The translations under genes and the position numbers were made by a program. From contig CAZXCK010000014.1 in the NCBI GenBank assembly GCA_964639225.1, positions 1 through 58,076 on the forward strand: a stretch of DNA of 58,076 nt, in the 5' to 3' direction. Below, in pieces: positions 40,843 to 49,227 of the stretch; positions within the stretch are counted from its first letter, which is position 1; each line of letters starts with the position of its first letter. The notes below the pieces were generated by a model, which was not told where the DNA came from, did no database searches, and saw nothing but the letters and a program-made list of their open reading frames with translations. Origin of the DNA: CAZXCK01 sp964639225 (GTDB lineage Bacteria; Chloroflexota; Anaerolineae; Aggregatilineales; Phototrophicaceae).

Positions 40843-40859
40843 ATACATAGTATATGTAT
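40843..40859. promoter_or_regulatory. Inverted repeat in the divergent control region
   Basis: ATACATA (40843-40849), GTA, TATGTAT (40853-40859) is a perfect 7-bp inverted repeat in the 243-bp gene-free region between the two arms (40676-40918), 25 bases before the -35 box of the rightward promoter. It is a likely operator. Confidence 0.5.
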
Positions 40860-40883
40860 TAATGTATGTTGCAAACAAAATGC

Positions 40884-40912
40884 TTGACGGATCTTTGGCT
40901 CTATAGTATAAA
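40884..40912 (+). promoter_or_regulatory. sigma70-type promoter of the rightward (late) arm
   Basis: TTGACG (40884-40889), 17-base spacer, TATAAA (40907-40912). The expected transcription start coincides with the ATG at 40919, so the first gene may be read from a leaderless mRNA. Confidence 0.7.
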
Positions 40913-40918
40913 TCCACC

Positions 40919-41242
40919 ATGAACACTGAACGAGTTGATAATGGTTTTGGGATGCTGCGAGTTGAGCCGGTGTCTGTCCAGAAGAAGGATGGACTCATCC
41001 TCCCGGAGACCGGTGGTATGCGTGCGGTACGTATAGCACGTGCTATGCAGGGGCCGCTCAAGGGGCAGTACATCATGTATCGTACTCATGTCGAGGTACG
41101 GGCCGAGCACAAGGGTGAAATGTGGGTGCTCATCCCTGAGGATGCATGTCTCTCGGTAGTCGAGCTTGATGAGAATGAAACAGCCGTCCCACTCGTAGAA
41201 GTTTCACCAGACATCGGGCAGGATAACGGATGGATCGGATGA
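40919..41242 (+). CDS. GroES-like co-chaperonin, 107 aa
   Basis: The order FGMLRVEPVSVQKKDGLILPE, a turn, RAVRIARAMQGPLKG, EMWVLIPEDACLSVVE follows the Cpn10 fold: RVxVxP, GGxxxP, a loop of GKVxAVGxG type, E...ILxxxDIxxVVE. The mobile GroEL-binding loop (about residues 24-32) is short. Phage co-chaperonins (T4 gp31, for example) adapt GroEL for capsid folding, and heading the late arm suits this. Start uncertain: no SD, and the promoter puts the transcript start at this ATG. A later ATG at codon 12 is possible. Confidence 0.65.
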   Translation: MNTERVDNGFGMLRVEPVSVQKKDGLILPETGGMRAVRIARAMQGPLKGQYIMYRTHVEVRAEHKGEMWVLIPEDACLSVVELDENETAVPLVEVSPDIGQDNGWIG

Positions 41243-41700
41243 CGAAGCCTGAGAAAATCATACTGCATCACAGTTTCACCGACGATGCCGAGACCCTGTC
41301 ATGGGGGGCCATACGCCGCTACCATACACGCCCGCGGCCATACGGTAACGGCTGGTTGGATATTGGGTATCATTTTGGAGTCGAGTATTACGCCGATAGA
41401 TTCGGCGGCGAGTACGAAGTGCTTTTGGGCCGCATGCCCCATGAGACGGGAGCTCACACGTTGGGTGAGAATGACCGATCATGGGGTATTTGCTTTGTTG
41501 GGAACTTCGATAAGGCTCCGGTGCCGACCGAGCAGTGGGACGTAGGGTTGCGGTTAGTCACCGGATTGTTACAGATGGCGAGCCTATCCACTGATGATGT
41601 CTATGGCCACAGAGATTTCGCAGGGAAGTCTTGTCCTGGGAAGTATTTTGATGTCGATCTATTCCGTCAAGACTTAAAGAAAATGCAGGCCGGTCTCTAA
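41230..41700 (+). CDS. N-acetylmuramoyl-L-alanine amidase (endolysin), 156 aa
   Basis: Amidase_2/PGRP fold as in T7 lysozyme: IILHHS with zinc ligand His13, GWLDIGYHF (41-49), GAHT (74-77), and YGHRDFAGKSCPGKYFD with His127 and Cys135 as the other ligands and Lys133 between. No signal peptide, so it needs a holin. AGGA lies six bases before the ATG, inside the co-chaperonin gene. It cleaves the amide bond between MurNAc and the stem peptide. Confidence 0.93.
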   Translation: MDRMTKPEKIILHHSFTDDAETLSWGAIRRYHTRPRPYGNGWLDIGYHFGVEYYADRFGGEYEVLLGRMPHETGAHTLGENDRSWGICFVGNFDKAPVPTEQWDVGLRLVTGLLQMASLSTDDVYGHRDFAGKSCPGKYFDVDLFRQDLKKMQAGL

Positions 41701-41772
41701 CTTTGACCCGTTGTAACGATTGTGTGTTGCTGTATGCCATGACCGGCCCGCAAAAAAACAAAGGAGAGCAGT

Positions 41773-42072
41773 ATGCTGGAAGCAGTGGGTGGATTCTTCG
41801 AGAGTGTCGGGATTGAAGCGGTGATCGCAATGTTTGCCACCGCCATCTCGCTCGCGCTGGCATGGGTATCGGCCAAGTTCGGCATGAACTACAAACGAAC
41901 GAAGCTGATAGCCGAGGCCCTTGTCGACCTGCTCGACACGATCGTCGCATCGGTCGAGGATGACAAGGTCACACGTGCGGAACTCAAAACGATCATGGAA
42001 AAAGCAAAAGAGGCCGTCGTCCTGTTTCGGGCGGGGCAGCTTGAAGTGGTGGTAGAGGATGAAGAGTCGTAG
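41773..42072 (+). CDS. Holin candidate, 99 aa
   Basis: AAAGGAG lies six bases before the ATG. One transmembrane helix (about residues 14-36, IEAVIAMFATAISLALAW) is followed by a basic stretch (NYKRTK) and a charged amphipathic C-terminal half. It stands next to the amidase, as a holin would. The end overlaps the next gene by 14 bases. Confidence 0.65.
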   Translation: MLEAVGGFFESVGIEAVIAMFATAISLALAWVSAKFGMNYKRTKLIAEALVDLLDTIVASVEDDKVTRAELKTIMEKAKEAVVLFRAGQLEVVVEDEES

Positions 42073-42511
42073 TACAGCCCTGATGGGCTTTATCACATTC
42101 GCCCTCATTGCTGTAATGGCGGGCGTGTACGGACAGGAGATCGTGGATGGCACGCGGTTCGCCTATCGCGGCGAGGTGATTGAGATGCCTGTGATGGATG
42201 CGAACCCTGATACGTCCGACACGATCAAAGTCGAGGGGTACTGGAACTCTATTACGATTGTATATGATGTGTCTGCAATGAACTCGGATACTGTGCTCGT
42301 GTATCTCGAGGGGACGATGTTTGCAACGGCAGATACCAGCCATACGGTATGGGCCAGCCTCGATAGCGAGCCCGTGACACTGATTGCTGCAAATGGTGAC
42401 TCCGGCGCCTGCCTGATAGGGTACGACCGGCTTGCCAGCGTGAGATATATCAGATTACGAAAAGTCGGTTCAGCCGACATTAAACCATACGGTTTCATTG
42501 GAAGGAACTGA
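42059..42511 (+). CDS. Exported beta-rich protein 1, 150 aa
   Basis: A signal peptide of about 25 residues ends at VYG-Q. The mature part shows a beta-sandwich-like pattern (EGYWNSITIVYDVSAMNS, VYLEGTMF, WASLDS, VRYIRL) shared with the protein at 43620. First of eight consecutive genes with export-type N-termini. No enzyme motif. Confidence 0.75.
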   Translation: MKSRSTALMGFITFALIAVMAGVYGQEIVDGTRFAYRGEVIEMPVMDANPDTSDTIKVEGYWNSITIVYDVSAMNSDTVLVYLEGTMFATADTSHTVWASLDSEPVTLIAANGDSGACLIGYDRLASVRYIRLRKVGSADIKPYGFIGRN

Positions 42512-42513
42512 AT

Positions 42514-42981
42514 ATGAAACGCATTGCATTGATGATCATGACGCTCCTGGCGTGTGTGTCACTCGCATACGCCGAGGCTGACGTCGATACTCTCACTCGC
42601 GCAATCGATGATGGAGAGATTTTCGCCGCGTATATGGACACCACAGGCGACATGCTTACTGTTTCGCTTGGTGACGACATGGAGACTGTTTTCCTCCAGA
42701 TGCACTATAACAGTATCGATGACACCATGAAGTACAAGATGTCGTGGCGAATGTACGCTTCGGCGCCGTGGGTGACCGTGCCGGACTCTGTGTTCGCAGG
42801 AAAAAAAGGTAGTTACGTCACGACAGATACTGCTACGTACCAGGAAGTAACAGTCGTCGGCGACTCTATACGAACATGGATTTTCGATCCCGCACTATAT
42901 GATGCAGTACGATTTACTGTTACAGGCAAAACACATACTACGAGTGCCGACACGCTTGCCGTGTACGGTAAAGGCCGATAA
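42514..42981 (+). CDS. Exported beta-rich protein 2, 155 aa
   Basis: AAGGA lies seven bases before the ATG. The signal peptide ends at AYA-E (about residue 20). The mature part is acidic and strand-rich with Trp and Tyr, perhaps the same fold as its neighbours at 42059 and 43620, but the likeness is weak. Function unknown. Confidence 0.75.
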   Translation: MKRIALMIMTLLACVSLAYAEADVDTLTRAIDDGEIFAAYMDTTGDMLTVSLGDDMETVFLQMHYNSIDDTMKYKMSWRMYASAPWVTVPDSVFAGKKGSYVTTDTATYQEVTVVGDSIRTWIFDPALYDAVRFTVTGKTHTTSADTLAVYGKGR

Positions 42982-43005
42982 CACACACTACCCCAGGAAG
43001 TAGAT

Positions 43006-43629
43006 ATGCTACATGCCTCCCATACTACCCGCGCTACTTCCTTCGTTGCGATGCTGCTGGGATCACTCCTTCTCTCGGCAGCATCGTTATACGCCACTGC
43101 CGACGGTAGTCGTGCGGAGGGACTATCCATAGAGGGTGCGCTTGATAGGGCCGCCTATCCTGATTGGGCCGGAGATGCCCTGCTCAAGTTTGGGCTCGTT
43201 GGCAGCATGACAGTTTACCAGGGGTTTAACGGGCTCATTGAGTCGAGCAAGTTCTCGGGCGAGCACGTTATGCATCACGGCGACAGGCATTATCATGCCG
43301 TCAGGTTTGGCCAGGACTTCTCCGGTATAGCCGCCGGTTGGTTCACCTACGCCACCGTGCAAGACAGGGATCGATCGTGGTGGGTCAAGATCAAGCGCAT
43401 GATGGGCGCAACACTGGTGGCACGCAATGGTTATGAGTGGATGTATCGTGCGAACCGCTTCGGCAGCCCGTTTGATTATCGGGATGCCAGCTCAAACAGA
43501 AAAGCTGTAGTCATGATCGGAATAGACAAGAATGGTGTATATGACTTCTACATTTCAGGCGTTGGGCCGCAAGGTGCGGCCATAGATATCGCCTGCCTGA
43601 TCGGAGGAATTGTGTTGCTATGGGAATAA
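43006..43629 (+). CDS. Exported or membrane protein, 207 aa
   Basis: AGGA lies seven bases before the ATG. There is a hydrophobic N-terminal segment (VAMLLGSLLLSAASLYA), a His-rich motif HVMHHGDRHYHAV near residues 87-99, and a C-terminal hydrophobic helix (AAIDIACLIGGIVLLWE). It may sit in the membrane with both ends anchored. No family recognised. Confidence 0.7.
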   Translation: MLHASHTTRATSFVAMLLGSLLLSAASLYATADGSRAEGLSIEGALDRAAYPDWAGDALLKFGLVGSMTVYQGFNGLIESSKFSGEHVMHHGDRHYHAVRFGQDFSGIAAGWFTYATVQDRDRSWWVKIKRMMGATLVARNGYEWMYRANRFGSPFDYRDASSNRKAVVMIGIDKNGVYDFYISGVGPQGAAIDIACLIGGIVLLWE

Positions 43630-44051
43630 AACAAAGCATGGTTGCCCTTCTCGCGCTTGCAATTATAACACTCTTACTGGCATTTGCGACATGGGCATGG
43701 TCTGACATAGAAGGATCGAAGTTCGCACAGCAACAACTACCTATTGTGTTTCGGTCGTATGATATCGGCGATACCACGGCCACTATAAACGTCAAGGGTG
43801 TGTGGTCTGTCATTACGGCCACGTATAGTATATCGAGTATTACAGATACGGTATTCGCGCAGTTGCAGGGCTCGAACGATAACTCGAGCTGGGTCAATCT
43901 TGATGCCGACGGTGATACGCTGGCATATATGGAAGACGGCTCGTACGGTGCAAGCTATCCTTACGCCACCGGATATAACCACTACCGATTTGTGTCGTGG
44001 GGAGATACGGCAGCCGACGTAGCGGGATTCTCAGTGATGGTGGGTGAATAA
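43620..44051 (+). CDS. Exported beta-rich protein 3, paralogue of the gene at 42059, 143 aa
   Basis: An N-terminal hydrophobic segment (MVALLALAIITLLLAFATWA) may be a signal peptide or an anchor. The mature part (VKGVWSVITATYSISSIT, FAQLQGSND, WVNLDADG, GYNHYRF) aligns by eye with the first exported protein. It overlaps the previous gene by ten bases. Confidence 0.7.
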   Translation: MGIKQSMVALLALAIITLLLAFATWAWSDIEGSKFAQQQLPIVFRSYDIGDTTATINVKGVWSVITATYSISSITDTVFAQLQGSNDNSSWVNLDADGDTLAYMEDGSYGASYPYATGYNHYRFVSWGDTAADVAGFSVMVGE

Positions 44052-44914
44052 TGCGATATGTAATTTACATGCTGCTTGTCCTGGTATCAATACCAGTTGG
44101 AGCACAGAAAACCAAGATCATCGGGGCTTCTGGTAGCGGCAGCGTAGACGGCACGGATATTAATCCGCGATCTATTGCAGTCGGCACGGATACGACATCT
44201 GTGGCTACCAATGACAGTAGCGGCATGCTGATTCGTGGGCCGGTCACTCATTGGGGTGGTGTCAGAGGTAATTACGCATTCCAGTACGTACTGAACGTCC
44301 CTCAATATAAGGGAAATGGCAGGGGCTACGGACTAAAGTTCAACGCCATTGATGGAGCCAGTTTTATCATGATGTACTATGTAGGCGCCCCTGCGTATAT
44401 TATGGCTCCAACTGGGTACACCATTTCTACTAATGGCGAACTTGTATTAACAGTTCACCAAGCCTTAATAATGCAAAACGATGGAAGAATGATATTTATT
44501 AACGATGATGCCAATTACAACACCGGGATAAGCTCGGCAGGATTTTCTGGCGTCCCTGCCCACGACCTCGAAGTTCAGGGCACTCTCGGGTATCAGTCTC
44601 GTACCATACACTGTACGGCAGACACCACTATATTATCATCGTGGACTGGTGACGTAATCACCAATCTTGGCGCGGCGGATCCTGTTGATGTAACTGCTGC
44701 CGCGGCTAATACTGGTAGCTTGTGGACGTTTGTTCGCGCCGATTGCGACTCTCTCAATATCGTAGCGGCGATAGGCGACTCAATATTTGTCGGCGGCACG
44801 CCGTACAGCTATGCGGCGGTGAAGGCGCACGGCATCACAACCACCTTGCGGTGCCTCAATAACAGCCGAATACAGGCGGATTCGACTCAGGTCGATGGAA
44901 TAACAGGATTATAG
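44051..44914 (+). CDS. Exported fibre-like protein, 287 aa
   Basis: A signal peptide of about 18 residues ends at VGA-Q. The mature part is Gly/Ser/Thr-rich and strand-rich, with a VPAHDLEVQGTLGYQS segment of a kind found in fibre shafts before a C-terminal domain (ADTTILSSWTGDVITNLGA onward). No enzyme motif. It may be a fibre or surface protein. Confidence 0.7.
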   Translation: MRYVIYMLLVLVSIPVGAQKTKIIGASGSGSVDGTDINPRSIAVGTDTTSVATNDSSGMLIRGPVTHWGGVRGNYAFQYVLNVPQYKGNGRGYGLKFNAIDGASFIMMYYVGAPAYIMAPTGYTISTNGELVLTVHQALIMQNDGRMIFINDDANYNTGISSAGFSGVPAHDLEVQGTLGYQSRTIHCTADTTILSSWTGDVITNLGAADPVDVTAAAANTGSLWTFVRADCDSLNIVAAIGDSIFVGGTPYSYAAVKAHGITTTLRCLNNSRIQADSTQVDGITGL

Positions 44915-44923
44915 GAGGATATC

Positions 44924-45283
44924 ATGAGAGCATTGATGATTATTGCAACCATGGTATGCGTCATCACAACCATGGTTGGAGCCGATGTACGACCCGCCAG
45001 TCAACAGGATTATGTTGAGATCGGTGGGCATTTTCTCGAGTATCACCGACAAGGCCGCATGCGCTCGATCGCATGGACGCAAGGTGGCGAGACCTTTTAT
45101 GGTGTCGTTCGCCCGATAGCAGTGTACGATACCACCGCACAGCAGTATATCACTACGCAGGATACGGTGCAGGTGCTGCCGAGTGAGTTTGCGGCTTATC
45201 AGTCTCAAGCCAACTCCGAAGCTGCCGCGGCAAACAAGCGTGCCGAGAATTACCAGGCTGCTGTCGACAGCCTCAACCAGTAG
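44924..45283 (+). CDS. Exported protein with coiled-coil end, 119 aa
   Basis: AGGAGG lies five bases before the ATG. The signal peptide ends near VGA-D (about residue 20). A small middle domain is followed by an Ala/Gln/Asn-rich helix (residues 90-119) that may trimerise. Function unknown. Confidence 0.7.
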   Translation: MRALMIIATMVCVITTMVGADVRPASQQDYVEIGGHFLEYHRQGRMRSIAWTQGGETFYGVVRPIAVYDTTAQQYITTQDTVQVLPSEFAAYQSQANSEAAAANKRAENYQAAVDSLNQ

Positions 45284-45291
45284 GGGATATT

Positions 45292-46473
45292 ATGCGGAAA
45301 CTCATTTTTGTACTCACCATTCTGATGTTGTCGTATGTCGTTGTGGCCGGACAGGTCCGCCAACTGCATCAGCCACAGAATAGTTTGCAGTCTATTCTTG
45401 CTCACATGGCAACAGTAGACCCTGCTGTTGACAGCATATACAACGTATTATACCCATATACATATTCGACAATACATGACACGTCAGCAATATTTGAGGT
45501 CACATATTATTCATATCCGCTTGTTACCTCTTGGGATACGGCTCACGATACCACGCAAGGTGTTCGGGCGGAATATGGAATGAGTAATGCAGGCAGAAAC
45601 GGATACGTCTTTGCCGGTGGAGAAAAATATCAGATATATCGTCACTTTGTTCGCATGATTATTCCAGAGCTCCCGGATAGTATTGAGTTAGTTAATGGCA
45701 GCCTTAATGTATATGTCGAGACTGCGTCATTCAAGCAGAGGGATACGTATCTTCTTTCGTCGTGGTTTACGACCCGGGCCGGTGTAAATTCTGGATATGA
45801 TTATCAGAGATATGGCGGCAACATCCTCGGAGTTATGGATGCGTCTACATCGTCAGGGTCATGGTCGTCTGTTGAATTGACCGCCGCCGGACTCGACACA
45901 ATATCTGCTTATAGCGGAGATACTTTGTGTGTTGTACTTGTTAATGCTGACGATTATAATGACTCTCCTACACTATCTGTCGGTCAAAGCTCTTACAACG
46001 TTTTGGGTTTTTCCGATGACGGTTACGAGCCATATATAAGTGTCACATACAGAAAAAGAGAGAACAACACAAACACCCTAATTCAGTCGCTGGGTGACAG
46101 CGCTGCCGTCCTCCGCGCTATCGTGCGGGCATCTCAGGACACTCTTGAGGATGTGTCATCCACTCTTAATGCTCTCGACACCGATCTTGATGTATCGAAT
46201 CTTGCACGGATTAGTGCAACCGACAGTATCCTCAATACGCTTGGCGGCACAATTAGTCGAGACACTTTGTCTTCATCGATCTATGTGCTGGCCGAGAGCT
46301 ATGGAATAGGGACAGGCTCACCCGAAGACCCTGCTGATTACGACTCCGTCTTGACAGCTATGCGCAACAAGCCTTACTCATACAGGATTGATCTTGGAGG
46401 CTACCTCAGCCAAATCGCAGTAGGCTCTCGGTGGTCGGACAGGGGGTTAGGCTGGGAAAGGATGGATCCATGA
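45292..46473 (+). CDS. Exported DNRLRE-like beta-sandwich protein, 393 aa
   Basis: AGGGG lies five bases before the ATG. The signal peptide ends at VVA-G (about residue 20). Residues about 90-250 carry a jelly-roll pattern of DNRLRE type (FVRMIIPELPDSIELVNGSL, then LDTISAYSGDTLCVVLVNAD). The C-terminal part (260-340) is helical and polar. Such modules occur in cell-surface and fibre proteins. Overlaps the S74 protein start by four bases. Confidence 0.7.
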   Translation: MRKLIFVLTILMLSYVVVAGQVRQLHQPQNSLQSILAHMATVDPAVDSIYNVLYPYTYSTIHDTSAIFEVTYYSYPLVTSWDTAHDTTQGVRAEYGMSNAGRNGYVFAGGEKYQIYRHFVRMIIPELPDSIELVNGSLNVYVETASFKQRDTYLLSSWFTTRAGVNSGYDYQRYGGNILGVMDASTSSGSWSSVELTAAGLDTISAYSGDTLCVVLVNADDYNDSPTLSVGQSSYNVLGFSDDGYEPYISVTYRKRENNTNTLIQSLGDSAAVLRAIVRASQDTLEDVSSTLNALDTDLDVSNLARISATDSILNTLGGTISRDTLSSSIYVLAESYGIGTGSPEDPADYDSVLTAMRNKPYSYRIDLGGYLSQIAVGSRWSDRGLGWERMDP

Positions 46474-47948
46474 AAGTTATAGTATGGTTTATGTTGTTGT
46501 TTATACTGATCGTGTCGACGCTTTCTGCTTCTCCCGACACCGTGGCTTACTATTATACGTTCGAGCGGTTGCTTGTCGGGATAGATCTTACCGACTACAA
46601 CGAGGGAGACGTCGTTCATAGCGGCTCCTTTATTGTGTCTGTTGCCAGCGGGAATGCTGACTCAATAGTATATGCGGCACCGATTGCCGACAGCATGGCA
46701 TCTCTTTCTGTTAATGATTATTCGAGTTTTGATGGATGGTCCTCTGACAGTAGCGCTTACTCGCTGACTGAGATCGCTGAACGATCGGAGGCATCAGGCT
46801 CATTTACAACAAACCTCACGGACTCTGGCATCAGTCTTGCCGAAAGTTCTCTTGGTGATACGCTGTGGTTTTTTGTTATGACAAACCATGATGCAGATAA
46901 CACCTTCTCCGGAGACACAACATATTATGCCTATGACATGTCAATCTCTTTGGATTTGATAGTTTATGACTCGGATTCGCCTCTGGCTCGACAGTCTACT
47001 TCGGATTCCATATACAACTTCCAAGCCGATACCCTTAACACAAAGATAGATTCCCTCCTCGATAAGTTCTCCGATGGTCTCGGAGTTGACTCGCTCCTTT
47101 TCGATGCGGCAAATGAAGATGTGAGCCTCTACAGGGGTGGGGCCGACTCTTTGCAAACTGATGACATGATTATTGCCAACAACAGAGTCTTCGCCGAAAG
47201 CACTCTGTATGCGAATGATGGTATTTTATATATAACAAACGATGACGATGATGGAGATGTTTTTAACGAACTGATCACAAGCGACTACAGCTATTCAGTT
47301 GCAGACGATGATCTTATATTTAGACTACTTAGCTATGCAAGGAATGATGCCGACGAGCTGTTCCCCTATAGCGGTCTATATGCACGTTCTATCGACGTGT
47401 CTGATGGATCAGAGAATTCTTCCTTTTCCATCCGAACTGTTAATAACGGGACTCCATGGTACTTCTCGGTAGTAGGAGATTCTATTAGGTTTGGAGGGAG
47501 TGGTTCAGGCTCGTCAGACATGGGTGACGTAAATCTCTATCGTAGCGCATCTAATACATTGAATACCGATGATGCTTTTGTAGTTGGTAGCACACTACAA
47601 GTTGGAAGCCTGCCAAGTGTCGGTGGCACTGCCGTGTATGCCGACGGCTCTGGTAGCATTGGCTTCGACACATCGAGTCGTAGGTATAAGACAAACATCT
47701 CATACACAGATAATGCTGACTGGATATACAAGCTGAGGCCTGTAACCTTTGACTATATCGAAAGTGGTGAAGAGTCTATCGGACTTATAGCTGAGGAGGC
47801 TGACTCCGTGTCTGCCCCTTTTGTTGTTCGATATGATAGCGCCGGTGCACCCGAAGGTGTTCATTACGAAAAACTGATTGTGCCGATGCTTGTTGAATTA
47901 CAACAGATGAGGGCCGAGGTGGACAGCCTGAAAGGATTGCTGAAATGA
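46470..47948 (+). CDS. Exported fibre/spike protein with S74 chaperone domain, 492 aa
   Basis: The start at 46470 is chosen because the hydrophobic signal (MKVIVWFMLLFILIVSTLSA) begins there and AAAGGA lies upstream. The N-terminal sandwich (about 25-175) resembles that of the gene at 45292. The C-terminal 100 residues are a Peptidase_S74 intramolecular chaperone: SSRRYKTNI with Ser402 and Lys407 in the catalytic spacing, then LRPVTFDYI, IGLIAEEAD and a final coiled coil (VELQQMRAEVDSLKGLL). S74 domains trimerise tail spikes and cleave themselves off. A signal peptide on a phage fibre is unexpected. Confidence 0.85.
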   Translation: MKVIVWFMLLFILIVSTLSASPDTVAYYYTFERLLVGIDLTDYNEGDVVHSGSFIVSVASGNADSIVYAAPIADSMASLSVNDYSSFDGWSSDSSAYSLTEIAERSEASGSFTTNLTDSGISLAESSLGDTLWFFVMTNHDADNTFSGDTTYYAYDMSISLDLIVYDSDSPLARQSTSDSIYNFQADTLNTKIDSLLDKFSDGLGVDSLLFDAANEDVSLYRGGADSLQTDDMIIANNRVFAESTLYANDGILYITNDDDDGDVFNELITSDYSYSVADDDLIFRLLSYARNDADELFPYSGLYARSIDVSDGSENSSFSIRTVNNGTPWYFSVVGDSIRFGGSGSGSSDMGDVNLYRSASNTLNTDDAFVVGSTLQVGSLPSVGGTAVYADGSGSIGFDTSSRRYKTNISYTDNADWIYKLRPVTFDYIESGEESIGLIAEEADSVSAPFVVRYDSAGAPEGVHYEKLIVPMLVELQQMRAEVDSLKGLLK

Positions 47949-48532
47949 GATATATGGCTCTTGATATCGCCCTCAACACCGGTGTGGCTATTCATGATGC
48001 CGAGACTGTAGAGTTTTTGTCGGACAAGATCAATATTGCCGATGCCGATGCAATGGAAAGGGAAAAGGCGTATCACGACAGTTTGTGGCATAAGCTTATG
48101 TGCTACGATCCTATTGATGTGCTCGTGATAGAAAACCCGACCCCTCAGTCGAAGACGGCGGCAACGATACAGTATGGGTTGTTGGCCCTCTCGAAGCTGG
48201 CCGCGCTTGAGCGCGATATTGCGTACATCTTGTATTATCCGGCAACAGTTAAAAAAATTACAAAAGAAATAATCCCACAGATAATGAGTGAAGATGATCG
48301 CGATGAATATTTCGAAGAGACTGTAAAACAAAACATGATGTTGCCGAAAAGCAGGCAGGCGAAAGAGTCTAAGTTTGATTCTTTGATTTTGTTTCAGGCC
48401 GTACATGGCTTTTATCCGCCCTCGCATGATGAGGCTGACGCGCTGGCACTGCTTATCTCGGCAATGATTGAACAGGATTATGATACATGCTTGAGGTCGT
48501 TGCAACAAGTTATAACGGACGCCGCCGCATAG
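47945..48532 (+). CDS. RuvC-like Holliday-junction resolvase, 195 aa
   Basis: RNase H-fold pattern: ALDIALNTGVAI with Asp7, VLVIENP with Glu60 or so, and a C-terminal HDEADALAL with the last acidic residues. AAAGGA lies before the ATG, which overlaps the fibre gene stop. A phage resolvase beside the terminase removes branches before packaging. It overlaps the next gene by 46 bases. Confidence 0.75.
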   Translation: MRYMALDIALNTGVAIHDAETVEFLSDKINIADADAMEREKAYHDSLWHKLMCYDPIDVLVIENPTPQSKTAATIQYGLLALSKLAALERDIAYILYYPATVKKITKEIIPQIMSEDDRDEYFEETVKQNMMLPKSRQAKESKFDSLILFQAVHGFYPPSHDEADALALLISAMIEQDYDTCLRSLQQVITDAAA

Positions 48533-49227
48533 TTCAAATATATAACGAGTGGGACGTCGACCAAAAAGATGTTGTAGGTTATGATTGCACGAAAAAAGAC
48601 AAAGGGAAGTATCTCAAGTTCGACGATGGCTCGAACTGGTATGTCAAGATACTTAACTGCTCTGATACGGCAATCAAAACAGAAGCCGGCACGGTACGCC
48701 GGAACGATCTCGTACATTGCAGCCGAATAAAATGGGTCGGCGGCTGGTATACCGGGACGCCGTCCGCAGTCGAAAACTTCAAGATAAGAGGACCGTCGAA
48801 GCGAGAGAAAGCATTGTCGACACGGCTGATAAACAAGACGCTTGGGGACAACAGAATAACGCCGAGGATCAAAATGCTCGCACTTGAGAAGCTTGCAAAA
48901 TCAGTCAATGACCATGGAGTAACAGAGGACTGGGTCGTTGAACGCCTTCTTGAGTGGGCGAACGGGAATGGAATGCACGCCATGAGCGCCCTCGAGAAGA
49001 TTTGCAGGATAAGTGGTATTGAGCTCAATCAGCAGAAGCAGCTCGGTGGTGGCAATCTTGGGATATTTCAGCAATTCAATATCGGCGGCAAGACAATCCA
49101 GGATGCCCGCCGCTCACAACATGCGATGTCATTGCCGGAGATACTCAAAATGATTCCCGACAAAGAACAAACAGCAGAAGAGATAGAGGTGATTACGTCG
49201 GATGAATACAGTAATGACAGAGTCTGA
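48487..49227 (+). CDS. Probable small terminase subunit, 246 aa
   Basis: AGGA lies eight bases before ATG 48487. The N-terminal 95 residues form a strand-rich domain, the middle is helical (KREKALSTRLINKTLG, LALEKLAKSVNDHGV), and the end is acidic. The position directly before the large subunit is the main argument for terS. No clear helix-turn-helix. The first 46 bases overlap the RuvC-like gene, an unusually long overlap. Confidence 0.6.
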   Translation: MLEVVATSYNGRRRIVQIYNEWDVDQKDVVGYDCTKKDKGKYLKFDDGSNWYVKILNCSDTAIKTEAGTVRRNDLVHCSRIKWVGGWYTGTPSAVENFKIRGPSKREKALSTRLINKTLGDNRITPRIKMLALEKLAKSVNDHGVTEDWVVERLLEWANGNGMHAMSALEKICRISGIELNQQKQLGGGNLGIFQQFNIGGKTIQDARRSQHAMSLPEILKMIPDKEQTAEEIEVITSDEYSNDRV

